Positions 10,558 through 21,014 of a stretch of 64,000 nt of DNA are shown in pieces. The DNA lies in contig OZ218951.1 in NCBI GenBank assembly GCA_965112735.1, positions 2,108,001-2,172,000 on the forward strand, in the 5' to 3' direction. Source of the DNA: Phaeosaccion multiseriatum (lineage: Eukaryota > Ochrophyta, other classes). Positions within the stretch are counted from its first letter, which is position 1; each line of letters opens with the position of its first letter. The position numbers and the translations under genes were made by a program. Under the pieces are notes generated by a model. It saw only the letters and a list, made by a program, of their open reading frames with translations, had not been told where the DNA came from and did not search any database.

Positions 10558-11330
10558 TCAGTTCTCGCAGTTGCAGGGGAGGCCATTGGCGTGCGCCCAC
10601 CGCTTCATGTCCTCAAAGGCGTCCTTCCTCCCCGCCCTCCACCTACCCGTGTTGAGCAGCACATCCGGAAATGAACCCTGGTTCCATGGACACATGGCGC
10701 TCGGCAGCAGTAGGCTTTCGCCGTACTTGACAGCAAAGAAACAAACAATAAGGTCCCTCTTGCACAGCACCTCCAAGTGCCCTCCCCCGCAGCTCAGGTA
10801 GCCCCCCATCGCCACTCGCTACCACCCGCTGCCGCCTCAAGCTCAGGCCTGACTCTGCGGTGATTCAGAAGCATCTCCAGCACATTGATACATCCTTTGT
10901 GCGCAGCCTCGCTCCACACACCCCAGTCCAATGGAGTAAATGCCTCATCCGACAACAGCCACGTGACCATGTCCACGTCCCCTCTCAATGCGGCTTGAGT
11001 GCAAGTATACTCGTTCCAGGGGCATGGTCTCTTGTTAGGGCTTTCCGAGCGGAGCCACTTGAGAATACTCGTGCCGTGCTTGGCATTCTCGGCAGCGCCT
11101 TGGCACACTTTCTCGCACCATGCGCAGCCGTGGCGATGGAGGGCCTTGGCCTTGGCCTTGGCCTCGCAGATGCTCACATCTCCCCACAAGGCTGTAGCGT
11201 GGAAAAAACTGACGCGCGCCCGCCGTAGATCCGAATAGAAGAGAGGTCTCCAACCGGGGATAAGCGGCGCTGTACAGCCTCTTCCAGTCCTTGCTCACAC
11301 CAGCGACGAAGATGCCCTTCCCCAACAATG
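10558..11330 (-). pseudogene. Ankyrin-like (W-R-NGCPW type) protein, broken, unit 1
   Basis: Fragments read FVAGVSKDWKRLYSA, then WGDVSICEAKA, HGCAWCEKVCQGAAENAKHG, SILKWLRSESPNKRPCPWNE, then AAHKGCINVLEMLLNHR and finally MKRWAHANGLPCNCEN before the stop at 10558. This is the divergent ankyrin style with W-----GCPW periodicity, with a possible F-box-like N-terminus. The reading frame must shift at a run of six T near 11205 (minus strand) to join the first two fragments, and again near 10800 where unit 2 is open. The same T-run shift is present in unit 2, so it predates the duplication. An unrecognised intron is possible, but a decayed gene is more likely. Confidence 0.5.
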
Positions 11331-11657
11331 GCCAGCCAGGACCTTCCGCCTCATGTCCTCCACCGCCAGCACCTTGGCACGGGGCGAAGGCTCCTCCGCG
11401 TAAAAGAAGGGGCGCTATTCCCCCTCTGTGTAGATGTGCGGACGGCACAAGTGGCCCACTCGCAGTCTGCACAGCCTGGTACATGCAAAGCAAAAACCCG
11501 CCTCTGTGCTCATCCCGCTCATCAAATTTGGGTCTTTGCAGGACGGCCTTTGCAATCAAGAATACTATCATCCAAAGGGCTCCAAGAGCGTTGCCCGTGT
11601 CACACAACACAACAACACAGGAGCTATCTCGCAGGACCCAACCCACGCAAGCCCACC
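11331..11657. promoter_or_regulatory. Upstream region of the acidic peptide gene
   Basis: Sequence between the broken minus-strand gene and the ATG at 11658. It ends in an AC-rich leader and GCCCACC directly before ATG, a good eukaryotic start context. No specific promoter element is identifiable. Confidence 0.35.
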
Positions 11658-12841
11658 ATGAACCTCTCTCTCTTCGCTCTCTTCACCCTGCTCCTTGTCG
11701 CAGTGCTCTCCAGCGCCGCCCGAGTCCCTGACACCTTCCCCGAGGCCCGCGAACTGCAGGAGTAAGTTCCATGAGCATCGAAAGGGGGGAAGATCTTTTG
11801 CCCCGCTCTTGTCGCCTCATTCGAACACACCTGCTCTTGAGCCCGCTGTCCCTCCTCTGCCTCGCAACCCCCCGACTCATTGCCCGCCTCCGTGCGCTTC
11901 TCTCCCCCTCCTCCTCTCTTGACATCCGCCTCCACCGCCTCCACTCCCCCGGGCTCGCGCTTCGTCCTCTCCTGTGACGTTTCCTCTCCATCGACCTCAC
12001 GGACTGCGCCAACAATAGCGACGGAAACGATGAAGATGACTTCGGGGATAATGGCGACCGCCGCGCCCGCAAACTGTAAGCCCCCAAGTGAACTTGCATG
12101 CTCAAGCGGAGTCTTCTTCTCCTCACTCTACTCTCTTCTCTCCACTGCTCCTCTCTTCTCGGCCCTGCGGGTCACACCGCGGACCGGGCTTCTATCAACT
12201 TCGGTCTTCACTTGTATCGACAACAGCCAAGCATCGCCCACACCTGCGCCCTCTGGCAACCGCCGCGCCCGCAAGCTGCAGGAGTAAGTTCCCCCCTCGC
12301 GCCCTCTTTGCGTCCCTCCCTGGGTTTCTCTCTCCGTCCCCTCCTCTCCCGGCTTTACACTTGCCTTCTTCTTGACACCTTCCTCTCCGCCCCTACCCTT
12401 ACGCTTCTTCCCTCTCCTGTCCTATCTCCATCGCGCGCCATCTGCACACCATCGTCGCGTCGTGTCAGGAACGGAGACGAAGAAGATGACTTCGGGGATG
12501 ATGGCGATGAAGATGGCTTAGGGGATGATCGCGACCGCCACGCCCGCAAACTGTAAGCCCCCAAGTGAACTGCATGCTCAAGCGGAGTCTTCTTCTCCTC
12601 ACTCTACTCTCTTCTCTCCACTTCTCCTCTCTTCTCGGCCCTGCGCTTCACACCGCGGACCGGGCTTCTATGGCTTCTATCAACTTCGGTCTTCATTTAC
12701 ATCGACAACAGCCAAGCATCACCCACACCTGCGCCCTCTACGTAAGTTCCAGCTCGGCGTTTTCCGCTCTTCTTTTTGCTTACTCCACCTCCGTATCGTA
12801 GTCCTTCTTTTCGCTGCAGAGGAGCCGACTGCCGCAACTGA
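11658..12841 (+). CDS. Secreted acidic repeat-peptide precursor, unit 1
   Basis: Six exons: 11658-11761, 12019-12075, 12227-12283, 12469-12552, 12712-12741 and 12820-12841 (TGA). Every intron is GT-AG and splits a codon after its second base, and the total is 117 residues. Residues 1-20 are a signal peptide (MNLSLFALFTLLLVAVLSSA), followed by RVPDTFPEARELQ. The remaining exons alternate between an acidic block (DDFGDNGD, or EEDDFGDDGDEDGLGDD in the second) ending R-ARK, and a block ASPTPAPS ending RRARKLQ. The last exon adds GADCRN. Exon 1 has the same length (104 nt), phase and VAVLS-AA-VPDT core as the GW-peptide gene, so the two are paralogous leaders with different payloads. Cleavage at the basic sites is an inference. 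The family is not recognised. Confidence 0.72.
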
Positions 12842-13690
12842 GCGATGTCCTTCTTCAAGGCGTGCAAGCTTTGGTCAAGCTGTTTGGTGGGAACTCCGTG
12901 GGAGAGCTCCGTGCGTTGTCAGCGTAGGGCAGAGGGCACGGGAGATTTAACAATTTATGCTTGATAAGTCCAACCTCGTCACCTCGGTATGCTTCTTACA
13001 TCTTGGGCGGAGAACGACGAAAGTTCGTGTAGCACGAAGGCATGCAGGGCGGTGCTGTCGCTGTGGCTACTGCCCCTGCTTCTCCTCGTGCTGGAACCGC
13101 TTCGGCTCCGGGTCGTGGAGGTGCTCGCTTGCTGTCGCCCTCGTCGCCACTCCTGGAGTCGGAAAGGGCAGCCGCCTCAGTTGGGGTGGCGAGGGGGCAG
13201 TGGCGCCGGCGGCCTCCTCGCTGCTGACGTACTCGGGCTCCTGCCCCTCGGCCCACGCTCCCCTTCCCTGGTCATCGACCTGCAGATCCACATGGATGGG
13301 AGGTGGTGCCTGGTCGAGGCAATTGTGGTAGCTTGTAGAGGAAATCGACGGCGGACGGTAGTAGCTATGTGAGTATGCATCTCACAGCCGAACAAAGTGT
13401 GGTGGATCTCGAGAGAACCGATGGGGGCCCGTTAGAGTACTGCACCACAGACTAAGTGTCCGTAGTGGTGCCTCCGATTAACCTTGCTCCAAGGAGTTGA
13501 CGCCTAAGAGGTACCTATCTCGATCTGTCTCAGGTAAAGAACTAAGGGGAGAGGAGGGGATGTGGGACACGGGCCCGTTACTTTTGGCAACGGCACTCAT
13601 ACCTATACGTGAAGGTCTTACGGACCCTTCCTCTCCCTACTAGCCCCCGGGAGAGAATGTTCCTGCTGCTAGATGGCACAGTAAGCGGCC
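12842..13690. other. Spacer without a recognised gene
   Basis: ORFs of 60-127 codons occur on both strands around 12960-13400, but they overlap each other and show no domain. The region is nearly identical to 25354-26202. The palindrome GGCCTAGGCC at about 13690 marks the edge of the satellite. Confidence 0.4.
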
Positions 13691-15600
13691 TAGGCCTAGA
13701 CACCTCTAGGCCTATAGGTGGGATGGAGCCGAAGTGAGGGAGTGAGGGGGGTGAGTGAGGGAGTGAGTGAGGGAAGGATGGAGTGCTGTGTGAGTGAGAG
13801 AGGGGGGAGTAGTGAGGGTGGGGAGTGAGTGAAGGCTTGGGTGCGTGCGTGCGTGCGTGAGTGAGAGTGAGTGCGTGCGGGAGTGATTGGGTACGCGAGG
13901 GACTGAGGGAGTGAGGGGGGTCTGCCAGGAAGTGAGGGAGTGAGGGAGTAAAAGCGTGACGGAGGGAGGGTGGGAGGGAGGGAGGGAAGGAGGGAGGGGA
14001 GTGGGTGAGTGAGTGAGGGGGGGGAGATGGATGGAGGGAGGGAGGGAGGGAGGGAGGGAGGGAGGGAGAGAGGGAGGGAGGGAGGGAGGGAGGGAGGGAG
14101 GGAGGGAGGGAGGGAGGGAGGGAGGGAGGGAGGGAGGGAGGGAGGGAGGGAGGGAGGGAGGGAGGGAGGGAGGGAGGGAGGGAGGGAGGGAGGGAGGGAG
14201 GGAGGGAGGGAGGGAGGGAGGGAGGGAGGGAGGGAGGGAGGGAGGGAGGGAGGGAGGGAGGGAGGGAGGGAGGGAGGGAGGGAGGGAGGGAGGGAGGGAG
14301 GGAGGGAGGGAGGGAGGGAGGGAGGGAGGGAGGGAGGGAGGGAGGGAGGGAGGGAGGGAGGGAGGGAGGGAGGGAGGGAGGGAGGGAGGGAGGGAGGGAG
14401 GGAGGGAGGGAGGGAGGGAGGGAGGGAGGGAGGGAGGGAGGGAGGGAGGGAGGGAGGGAGGGAGGGAGGGAGGGAGGGAGGGAGGGAGGGAGGGAGGGAG
14501 GGAGGGAGGGAGGGAGGGAGGGAGGGAGGGAGGGAGGGAGGGAGGGAGGGAGGGAGGGAGGGAGGGAGGGAGGGAGGGAGGGAGGGAGGGAGGGAGGGAG
14601 GGAGGGAGGGAGGGAGGGAGGGAGGGAGGGAGGAGGGAGGGAGGGAGGGAGGGAGGGAGGGAGGGAGGGAGGGAGGGAGGGAGGGAGGGAGGAAAGGAGG
14701 AAGGGAGAGGGGAGGGAAGATGGAGGGAGAGACGGAGGAGGGAGTGAGGGAGTGAATGAGTGAGTGACACCTCTGGGCCTATAGTGGGGATGGAGCCGGA
14801 GTGAGGGAGTGAGGGGGATGCGTGAGGGAGTGAGGGGGTGGGTGAGGGAAGGATGGAGTGCTGCATGAGTGAGAGAGGGGTGAGTAGTGAGGTTGGGGAG
14901 TGAGTGAGGGCTTGGGTGCGTGCGTGCGGGAGTGATTGGGTGGGCGAGGGACTGAGGGAGTGAGGGAGGTCTGCCAGGAAGTGAGGGATTGAGGGAGTAA
15001 AAGCGTGACGGAGGGAGGGTGGGAGGAAGGGAGGGAGGGGAGTGGGTGAGTAGGTGAGGGAGGGAGGGAGGGAGGGAGGGAGGGAGGGAGGGAGGGAGGG
15101 AGGAGAGAGGGAGGGAGGGAGAGAGGGAGGGCGGGAGAGAGGGAGGGAGGGAGGGAGCGAGGGAGGGAGGGAGGGAGGGAGGGCGGGAGGGAGGGAAGGA
15201 GGGAGGAGAGGGAGGGAGGGAGGGATGGAGGGGGGGAGGGAGGGAGGGAGAGACGGGAGTGAGTGAGTGAATGAGTGAATGAATGAGTGAGTGAGTGAGT
15301 GAGTGAGTGAGTGAGTGAGTGAGTGGGTGAGTGAGTGAGTGAGTGAGTGAGTGAGTGAGTGAGTGAGTGATGGAGGGAGGGAGGGAGGGCGGGAGGGAGG
15401 GAAGGAAGGGAGGGAGGGAGGAAGGAGGAAGGGAGAGAGGGAGGGAAGAGGGAGAGACGGAGGAGGGAGTGAGGAAGTGAATGAGTGAGTGCGTGCATGC
15501 GAGCGTGCGAGTGCGTGCGTCCGTGTGTCTCGCGTGAGTGAGTGAGTGAGGAGTGGGTGAGTGAGTGCTGGAAAGCGTGCGTGTTTGTGTGAGTGGGTGA
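13690..15600. repeat. GGGA/GAGT satellite, unit 1
   Basis: Two blocks begin with related sequences (ACACCTCTAGGCCTATAGGT at about 13699 and ACACCTCTGGGCCTATAGTG at 14767) and a GAGT-rich leader of about 300 bp. Each is followed by a GGGA tetranucleotide array (14029-14693, nearly pure; 15055-15250, interrupted). Perfect GAGT runs follow at 15262-15372. The strand bias is extreme (G and A on plus). The long PPSL and GGRE reading frames here are products of the repeat and are not genes. Confidence 0.95.
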
Positions 15601-15875
15601 GGGGTGCGTAGGGGCTGGGGATGGAAGGGGGAAGGGGAAAAGAAGATAGGAGGAGGAGTGGTGAAGCAGCTTGTTCTTACGTTATTACCACCTACACTCA
15701 CACCAACCTCCTTGGACGTCTCTCTCTCCTTCATCCTCCTACCTACCCCACAGCCTCTCACGCTGACCTCTGCTCCACCCCATCAACACTGCCTCTGCAA
15801 GTCTGACGAGGGCCATTTTCGTCCCCTTCCTTCTCAACGCCCTGGCCAAACCGCAGGCGAGAGGTGCCGCTTTCA

Positions 15876-17448
15876 TCATGCCATCTCCTCCGCCACCTCC
15901 TGCAGCACGTCAGGGCCAATCTCTCTCTGGGACACCTTCAGCCTCCCTTCCTTGCCAAAGACAGGGTCAATGTCCCGCATCAGGTCCAGCGCGCTTTGTG
16001 ACGCAAAGTGCTGCCTGTCGGCGGTCAGGAGGAATTCTACAATACGGGCTTCATCGCGATCCTCTCGCGCTTTGATCAGAGCCTTTGACAGTGAGGCCCC
16101 TCCTGAGAGCAGCTCCAGCGCCGCCCCGCTGTGGCCATTCAATGCTGCACAAAACAAGGCCGTTCCGCTGCTGACACTGCCCTCATTGTCAGGATCAGCC
16201 CCTGCAGACAGGAGCTCATGAATCACTGCCCCATGACCAAACGCGGCAGCCAGCAACAAAGGCGTACCCCCCACCCCAGTCAGCATTTCCACATCGGCAC
16301 TTGCTGAGATGAGCTCCTCCACGACACGAGCATGACCTCCATGAGATGCCAAGTGTATCGCCCCCCACCCGTCGCCACCCATGGCATTCAACTCTGCACC
16401 CGCCCTGAGCAGCTTTCGCACAATACTTCTGTGCCCTTCCATAGACGCTCCCATCAACGCACTTCTCCCCTCCTCACCATTGCGGCGTTCGAGTTTCGCG
16501 CCGGCTGCGAGGAGCTGATCCACCACAATGCCATGTCCATGTTGGCTTGCAAGATATAGAGCGCATCCCACTGGCTGCGGCCTCCTAAATTCGCCTCCGC
16601 CCCGGAGATGAGGAGCAGCTGCGTGACCCTGTGGTGTCAGTTTCGTGTGGCCATCGTCAAGGGGGTGCGGCCCCAAACATTTCTGTCATCAAAGTGGTTG
16701 GGATCAGCGCCGGCCGACAGCAGCTGCTGCACCACCGCAAGATGTCCTCGATGGGAGGCCACTACCAATGGCGTAAAGCCTACGGAATCTGTCATATCGA
16801 CCTCCGCGCCGGCTGAGAGCAGCTACTGCACCACCGCATGATGGCCGTCCTGTGCCGAATGGGTCAACGCTGTGGAACCTTCACTGTCAACCCAGTCCAC
16901 GCTGGCACCGGCGGAAACCAGCTTGTGCACCACCACAACGGCCCCCTCCGAGGAGGCCGTCATGAGAGCCGTGTTTCTCTCCATCGTTACTGCATTGACG
17001 TCCGCACCAGCAGAGACAAGCCGTGGTACAATAGCAGCAGCATCCTTTACCGTACATACACCCATTAACGCAGTCAACCCGTACACCCAATTTGCAGCAT
17101 TCGCCGACGCCCCCTCTTGCAGCAGAAGAGCTATGATGTCACCCCGCCCTTCACATATAGCTGCGGGTAGGGCAACCCACTCTCTCTTATCGAGGGGCTC
17201 GTCCAAGCATGCCTTGCTCCCTCCGTTTTCAGCGACGAGGGCTCTCACCGCCCCTTTCACCTTTTTTTACGCTCTGGCCACTGATGATGGCTCCCTTCAG
17301 GCGGGTGGCCTGCCACAAGGGGAAAAAGGAGCAGCGCGAGTGTAAGAGGGGGGCATGCATGGACCGAGCGAGTGGGTGCGTCGTTCGAGGGAGGGACAAG
17401 GGGGGAGTTTGAAAATTTGTAGACCTCAGTGCTGAGGGTCCTTTACAT
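15876..17448 (-). pseudogene. Decayed minus-strand ankyrin gene, unit 1
   Basis: The original design is an 8-codon exon 1 (17448-17425), an intron, then exon 2 from 17309 (ATRLKGA...) with about nine ankyrin repeats and a C-terminus containing SQSALDLMRDIDPVFGKEGR, ending EVAEEMA at 15876. Lesions in this copy are: codon 2 is TAA (CAA in unit 2); a run of seven A near 17270 shifts frame; a TAG replaces a Gln codon at 16823; a TGA replaces a Gly codon near 16627; and a 2-nt insertion lies near 16557. The C-terminus is homologous to that of the plus-strand ankyrin genes, so the two families share an ancestor. It cannot make a full protein. Confidence 0.8.
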
Positions 17449-17490
17449 GGTTGAGCAAGGCAGAAAGAGAGAGGGGGAGAGAAGGGTGCT

Positions 17491-17573
17491 GTGCTCGTGT
17501 AAGAGGCAAAAGACAGGCACCGCTCATCTAGGCAGCGGCTGCGCGGACGTGTCTGTCAGCACTCAACACAGCC
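17491..17573. repeat. Element E, right-hand copy of unit 1
   Basis: About 83 bp (GTGCTCGTGTAAGAGGCAAA onward to CTCAACACAGCC). It matches 7779-7860 in the same orientation, so the two bracket the peptide/satellite/minus-ankyrin module as direct repeats. Further copies lie at 1472, 19707 and 30237. Confidence 0.7.
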
Positions 17574-17718
17574 ATCGGCATCTGTGAACCCCCCTATCAC
17601 CAAACCAACTACTGTACATACGCCCTACGCCACATATAAGTTTAATTGAGCAAAAGCAGAGCCTTCTGTAGCTCCCTAGTCAGCAGCACCCTCTAAAGGG
17701 CGGGGCCGCTTGCTCACC

Positions 17719-19234
17719 ATGGCGCAGCAGGCAACTTTTACGCCCGAGGTACGGATGTAGCGTCCTGCCTCCGATAAGGTGGTATCATTTTTAAAATAGG
17801 AGAGATGGGTATGAAGCTGCGAAGCTCGCGTGTCGACCTATGAGCCGCTCTCCGTTGATCCCTTTTTGTCCGGTTTATGCGCCCTCTCCCCCCTTAACTC
17901 CTTTCCCTCCACAACACCAGGCGCGGCGACTCGGACAGGCTCTGGCAAGGGGAGATAGCTTCCTCACTGTGAGAGCGCTGATTGGGAAGCTCATCGCCAA
18001 GCACGGCAAAGCGAGTTTGGATCAGCCTATCGATGAAGAGGGCTATTCGTCTGCACTCTGCGCTTCAAGATACGGTCGACTGGATGTCGTGGACCTTCTG
18101 TTGCGGGAAGGGGCCTCCTTCAGAACCAGAGGCGGGCCCTTTGGAGACACGCCGTTGATAGGCGCTGCCGGCAACGGACACGATCAGGTGGTGAGGCGGC
18201 TGTTGGTTATTGGAGCCCCTTTCGACGAAGCGAATGACGCAGGAGTTACTCCCTTGATGGCAGCCTCAGGTAGAGGGCACTCAACGATAGTGCAGCGGCT
18301 GCTTTCGGCGCGCGCTAGTGTCGACTTGGCGGAGAAGCAGGGGTTTTCTCCGATTTGGATGGCCGCTCACAACGGGCATGGCTCTGTTGTAAGGCTCCTC
18401 ATCTCAGCCCAAGCGGATGTGAACCACGCAGATAATCTCGGGGCTACTCCGCTTCTGCAGGCATCGACCTATGGGCGTGCGGGAATTGTACAGCAGCTCA
18501 TCAGGGCTCACGCCATCATCGACAAGGCTGACCACGAAGATTTCACTGCTCTTCACCTTGCCTCTCAATATGGACACGACGCCGTGGTGGAGAAGCTTCT
18601 CTGTGCGGGAGCACAGGTAGACAAATGGACCACCACCGGTAATTCATCCCTCATCCTTGCCGCGCAGAATGGGCACGAGGCCGTCGTCGCTCGTCTGATC
18701 TCTGCGGGATCCCCCATCGACAAGGCTGACCCCGAAGGTTTCACTGCTCTTCATATCGCCTCTCAAGATGGACACGACGCCGTGGTGGAGAAGCTTCTCT
18801 GTGCGGGAGCACAGGTGGACAAAGGGGCCAACAATGGCGCAACACCCCTCGAACTTGCCGCGCTGAATGGGCACGAGGCCGTCGTCGCTCGTCTCATCTC
18901 TGTGGGATCCCCCGTGGATGCCTCAAGAGTAAACGTCCCTTCCCCGCTGGTTGCCGCTATCTGCAGGGATCAGCACAGCATTGTGCGGCAGCTCCTCTCG
19001 GCCGGTGCTTCGGTGGACAAGGCGTTGGCTGGGGCACGGCGGTGTCAGTTCGGCCTCGGCATCGAGCAGCGACTTATGGAGGCAGCAGCAGCCTTCTTCC
19101 GGTCCCAAACCGCGCTGGACCTCATGCGAAGGACGGATAAGACCTTCGGCAAGGAGAGCGGAATCCTGCCGCTGGAGAGGCCCGGGGGGGTGCAGAGCGA
19201 GACGTGGGAGAGCATGGCGGAGGAGATGGGCTGA
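17719..19234 (+). CDS. Ankyrin-repeat protein, intact copy (unit 2)
   Basis: Exon 1 is 17719-17748 (MAQQATFTPE), the intron 17749-17920, and exon 2 17921-19234, giving 447 residues. The start is chosen because ATG-GCG-CAG, the GGGCGGGGCC box upstream and the phase-0 splice are conserved at 4931 and 30500; the ATG at 17840 is intronic. After an N-terminal helix (ARRLGQALARGDSFLTVRAL) come about ten ankyrin repeats (residues ~50-365) and the family C-terminus SQTALDLMRRTDKTFGKE...ESMAEEMG. It has no signal peptide or membrane segment, so it is probably intracellular and works by protein binding. It is the only plus-strand copy fully open in the window and carries fewer repeats than unit 1. Confidence 0.88.
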
Positions 19235-20298
19235 ACGAGCAGGAGGGATGTGCGGGGTGGGGGCTGGTAGGGCAGCGACGACTTTGGCAACGAAAGAGTA
19301 CCGCTCCAGCTTGCTCAGTTGCACCAGTCATGCCGCCCATGCGAGTGAGCCTGTACATCAGGATGTGATGCGCGAGAGAGACTGCCCACGGCACACTGGC
19401 TTGGTGTAACAGCGGTGAAGTGATTGCGATCCTCTGTCGCAGAGAGGAGCGGAGCACAGGAGGTAGGGGGTCGGGGGGGGAGGGGAGTCACGTGTGTAGC
19501 TTACGGGATCAATGGGTGAAGTGTATGGCTTGAGGGGGGGGGGGAGAGGGAAGGTCAATTCGTTTGAAGGGGGGAGAGTGTAATCCCGATGGACCGAGGC
19601 CGAGGGCTTGCTGTGCCCGCATGTAGTCGTAGTCGTAGCTTAGAAGGGTACTGCCTTGATAAACACACAATGATAAAAGATGAACGCCAGGTCCTAGGCG
19701 GGGGTCGTGCTCGTGTGGAGGCAAAAGGCAGGCACCGCTCATCTAGGCAGCAGCTGCGCGGTCGCGTCTGTCCGCACTCAACACAGCCTTGCTGCCGCTG
19801 CCCCCTCGCCCCAAGCAACGGAACTCCCCCCCTCCTGCGATCCAAGGCATGGGATCTTGCCTCATAGACTTGGATCAGCAGTTTGTTCTGGCTTGGAGTG
19901 AGAATGCTCTCCGCGTGCGAGTCGCCTTACAAGGGAGAGGAAGCACTCAAGGAGCACACATGTCGGGGCCGAGACATCGCTCTGAGAAGGATCTTAAGTT
20001 GCGTGACTGAATATTAATGCAAATTATTATATCAGATAAATAAGGATCCTTTCTCTCTACCTATGGTCACACGAAGCTTGTTGTTGTCGAAAGCTGCGGA
20101 TGCAATTATTATATCAAATAAATAAATAAATAAATAAATAAGGATCCTTTCTCTCTGCCTATGGTCACACGAAGCTTGTTGTTGTCGAAAGCTGCGGAGC
20201 ACCGAGCACCTGGTGGTGAAGGTGCTTGCCATCAGAGCAGCGACGGACCCGAAAGATGGGCGGGGCGGAGGTAGGCCCATCCGGAAGATGGACATCGC
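19235..20298. other. Spacer in unit 2 between ankyrin and GW-peptide genes
   Basis: Duplicate of 7308-8272 with an added segment of about 100 bp: the piece TAAGGATCCTTTCTCTCT...AAGCTGCGGA near 20040-20100 is repeated at 20140-20195, with AAAT tetranucleotides between. Element E is at 19707-19788. No gene is seen. Confidence 0.5.
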
Positions 20299-21014
20299 TC
20301 ACCAGCTGCATCGCGAAGGAGAAGGCGAAGAGAGGAGGACAGATGTGAGACAGCGTGGAAGCATATACTCAGCCAGTCCCCACTTGCCCCACCAGCACTC
20401 ACCCTCCCCACTTGCCCCACTTGCCCCACTTGCCCCACTTGCCCCATCCGCCCCATCCGCCCCAGTGGTAGCTGTTATCGCCAGGGGTAAAGGATGCCCA
20501 AGAAGTTGAGCGGGGGGGGGCGCACACGATCCGGGTCGATGGCGGCGGAGTCAATTGGATCCGAGTAGATGAGGAGCGCGGAGTGGTAAGGGAAAGACGG
20601 TGAGAGACAGACAGTAAGCAGGTGTGAGCGATGTAGGGAGACGTCACTTACAGTTTGCGTCCCCTCTGGTGGCCTTCGCCTCGAGAGCCGTAGCTCCTGT
20701 AGCGGAGCGGCGCCCGGAGTGAAGGTGAAGAGCGACGGGGGAGGGACGAAGGGCGGAACGGAGGCGGCAGGGGCAAAAGCGAGCGTACAACATATGTCGA
20801 GCGGAGCGTGAGGCAGAGAAGAGGTGTGCGAGAGCCGAGAAGAGGAGAGCGGAGCGAGTGTAGAGGACGTGCACGGGCACAAGCAGGCAAGATCCGATCC
20901 TTGAACTTACAGCTTGCGGGCCGGCTTGTCCTTGATGGTGTCGGGGACTTCGGCGGCGCCGGAGAGCACTGCCACGAAGAGCAGGGCGAAGAGAGTGAGG
21001 ATGACGCGAGTCAT
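20299..21014 (-). CDS. Secreted Gly/Trp-repeat peptide precursor, unit 2
   Basis: Same four-exon structure as 8273-8985: 21014-20911, 20696-20652, 20471-20403 and 20305-20299, giving 74 residues. Leader, RGRK exon and GGGW end are unchanged. The repeat exon reads [20 protein letters not shown], one codon longer than unit 1. Reading frame, splice sites and the two-base intron phase are all kept despite the change, which argues that the product is maintained or that the duplication is very recent. Confidence 0.7.

Noticed and set aside
11658-12841. Oomycete RxLR-type effector
   Set aside because: The motifs read REL-Q and RKL-Q rather than RxLR, they recur at exon ends, and no effector fold or dEER motif context is clear.
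13578-15761. 727-codon PPSL/THSL protein and its antisense GGRE frame
   Set aside because: Pure translation of GGGA and GAGT repeats; both strands and several frames stay open, and length varies between units.
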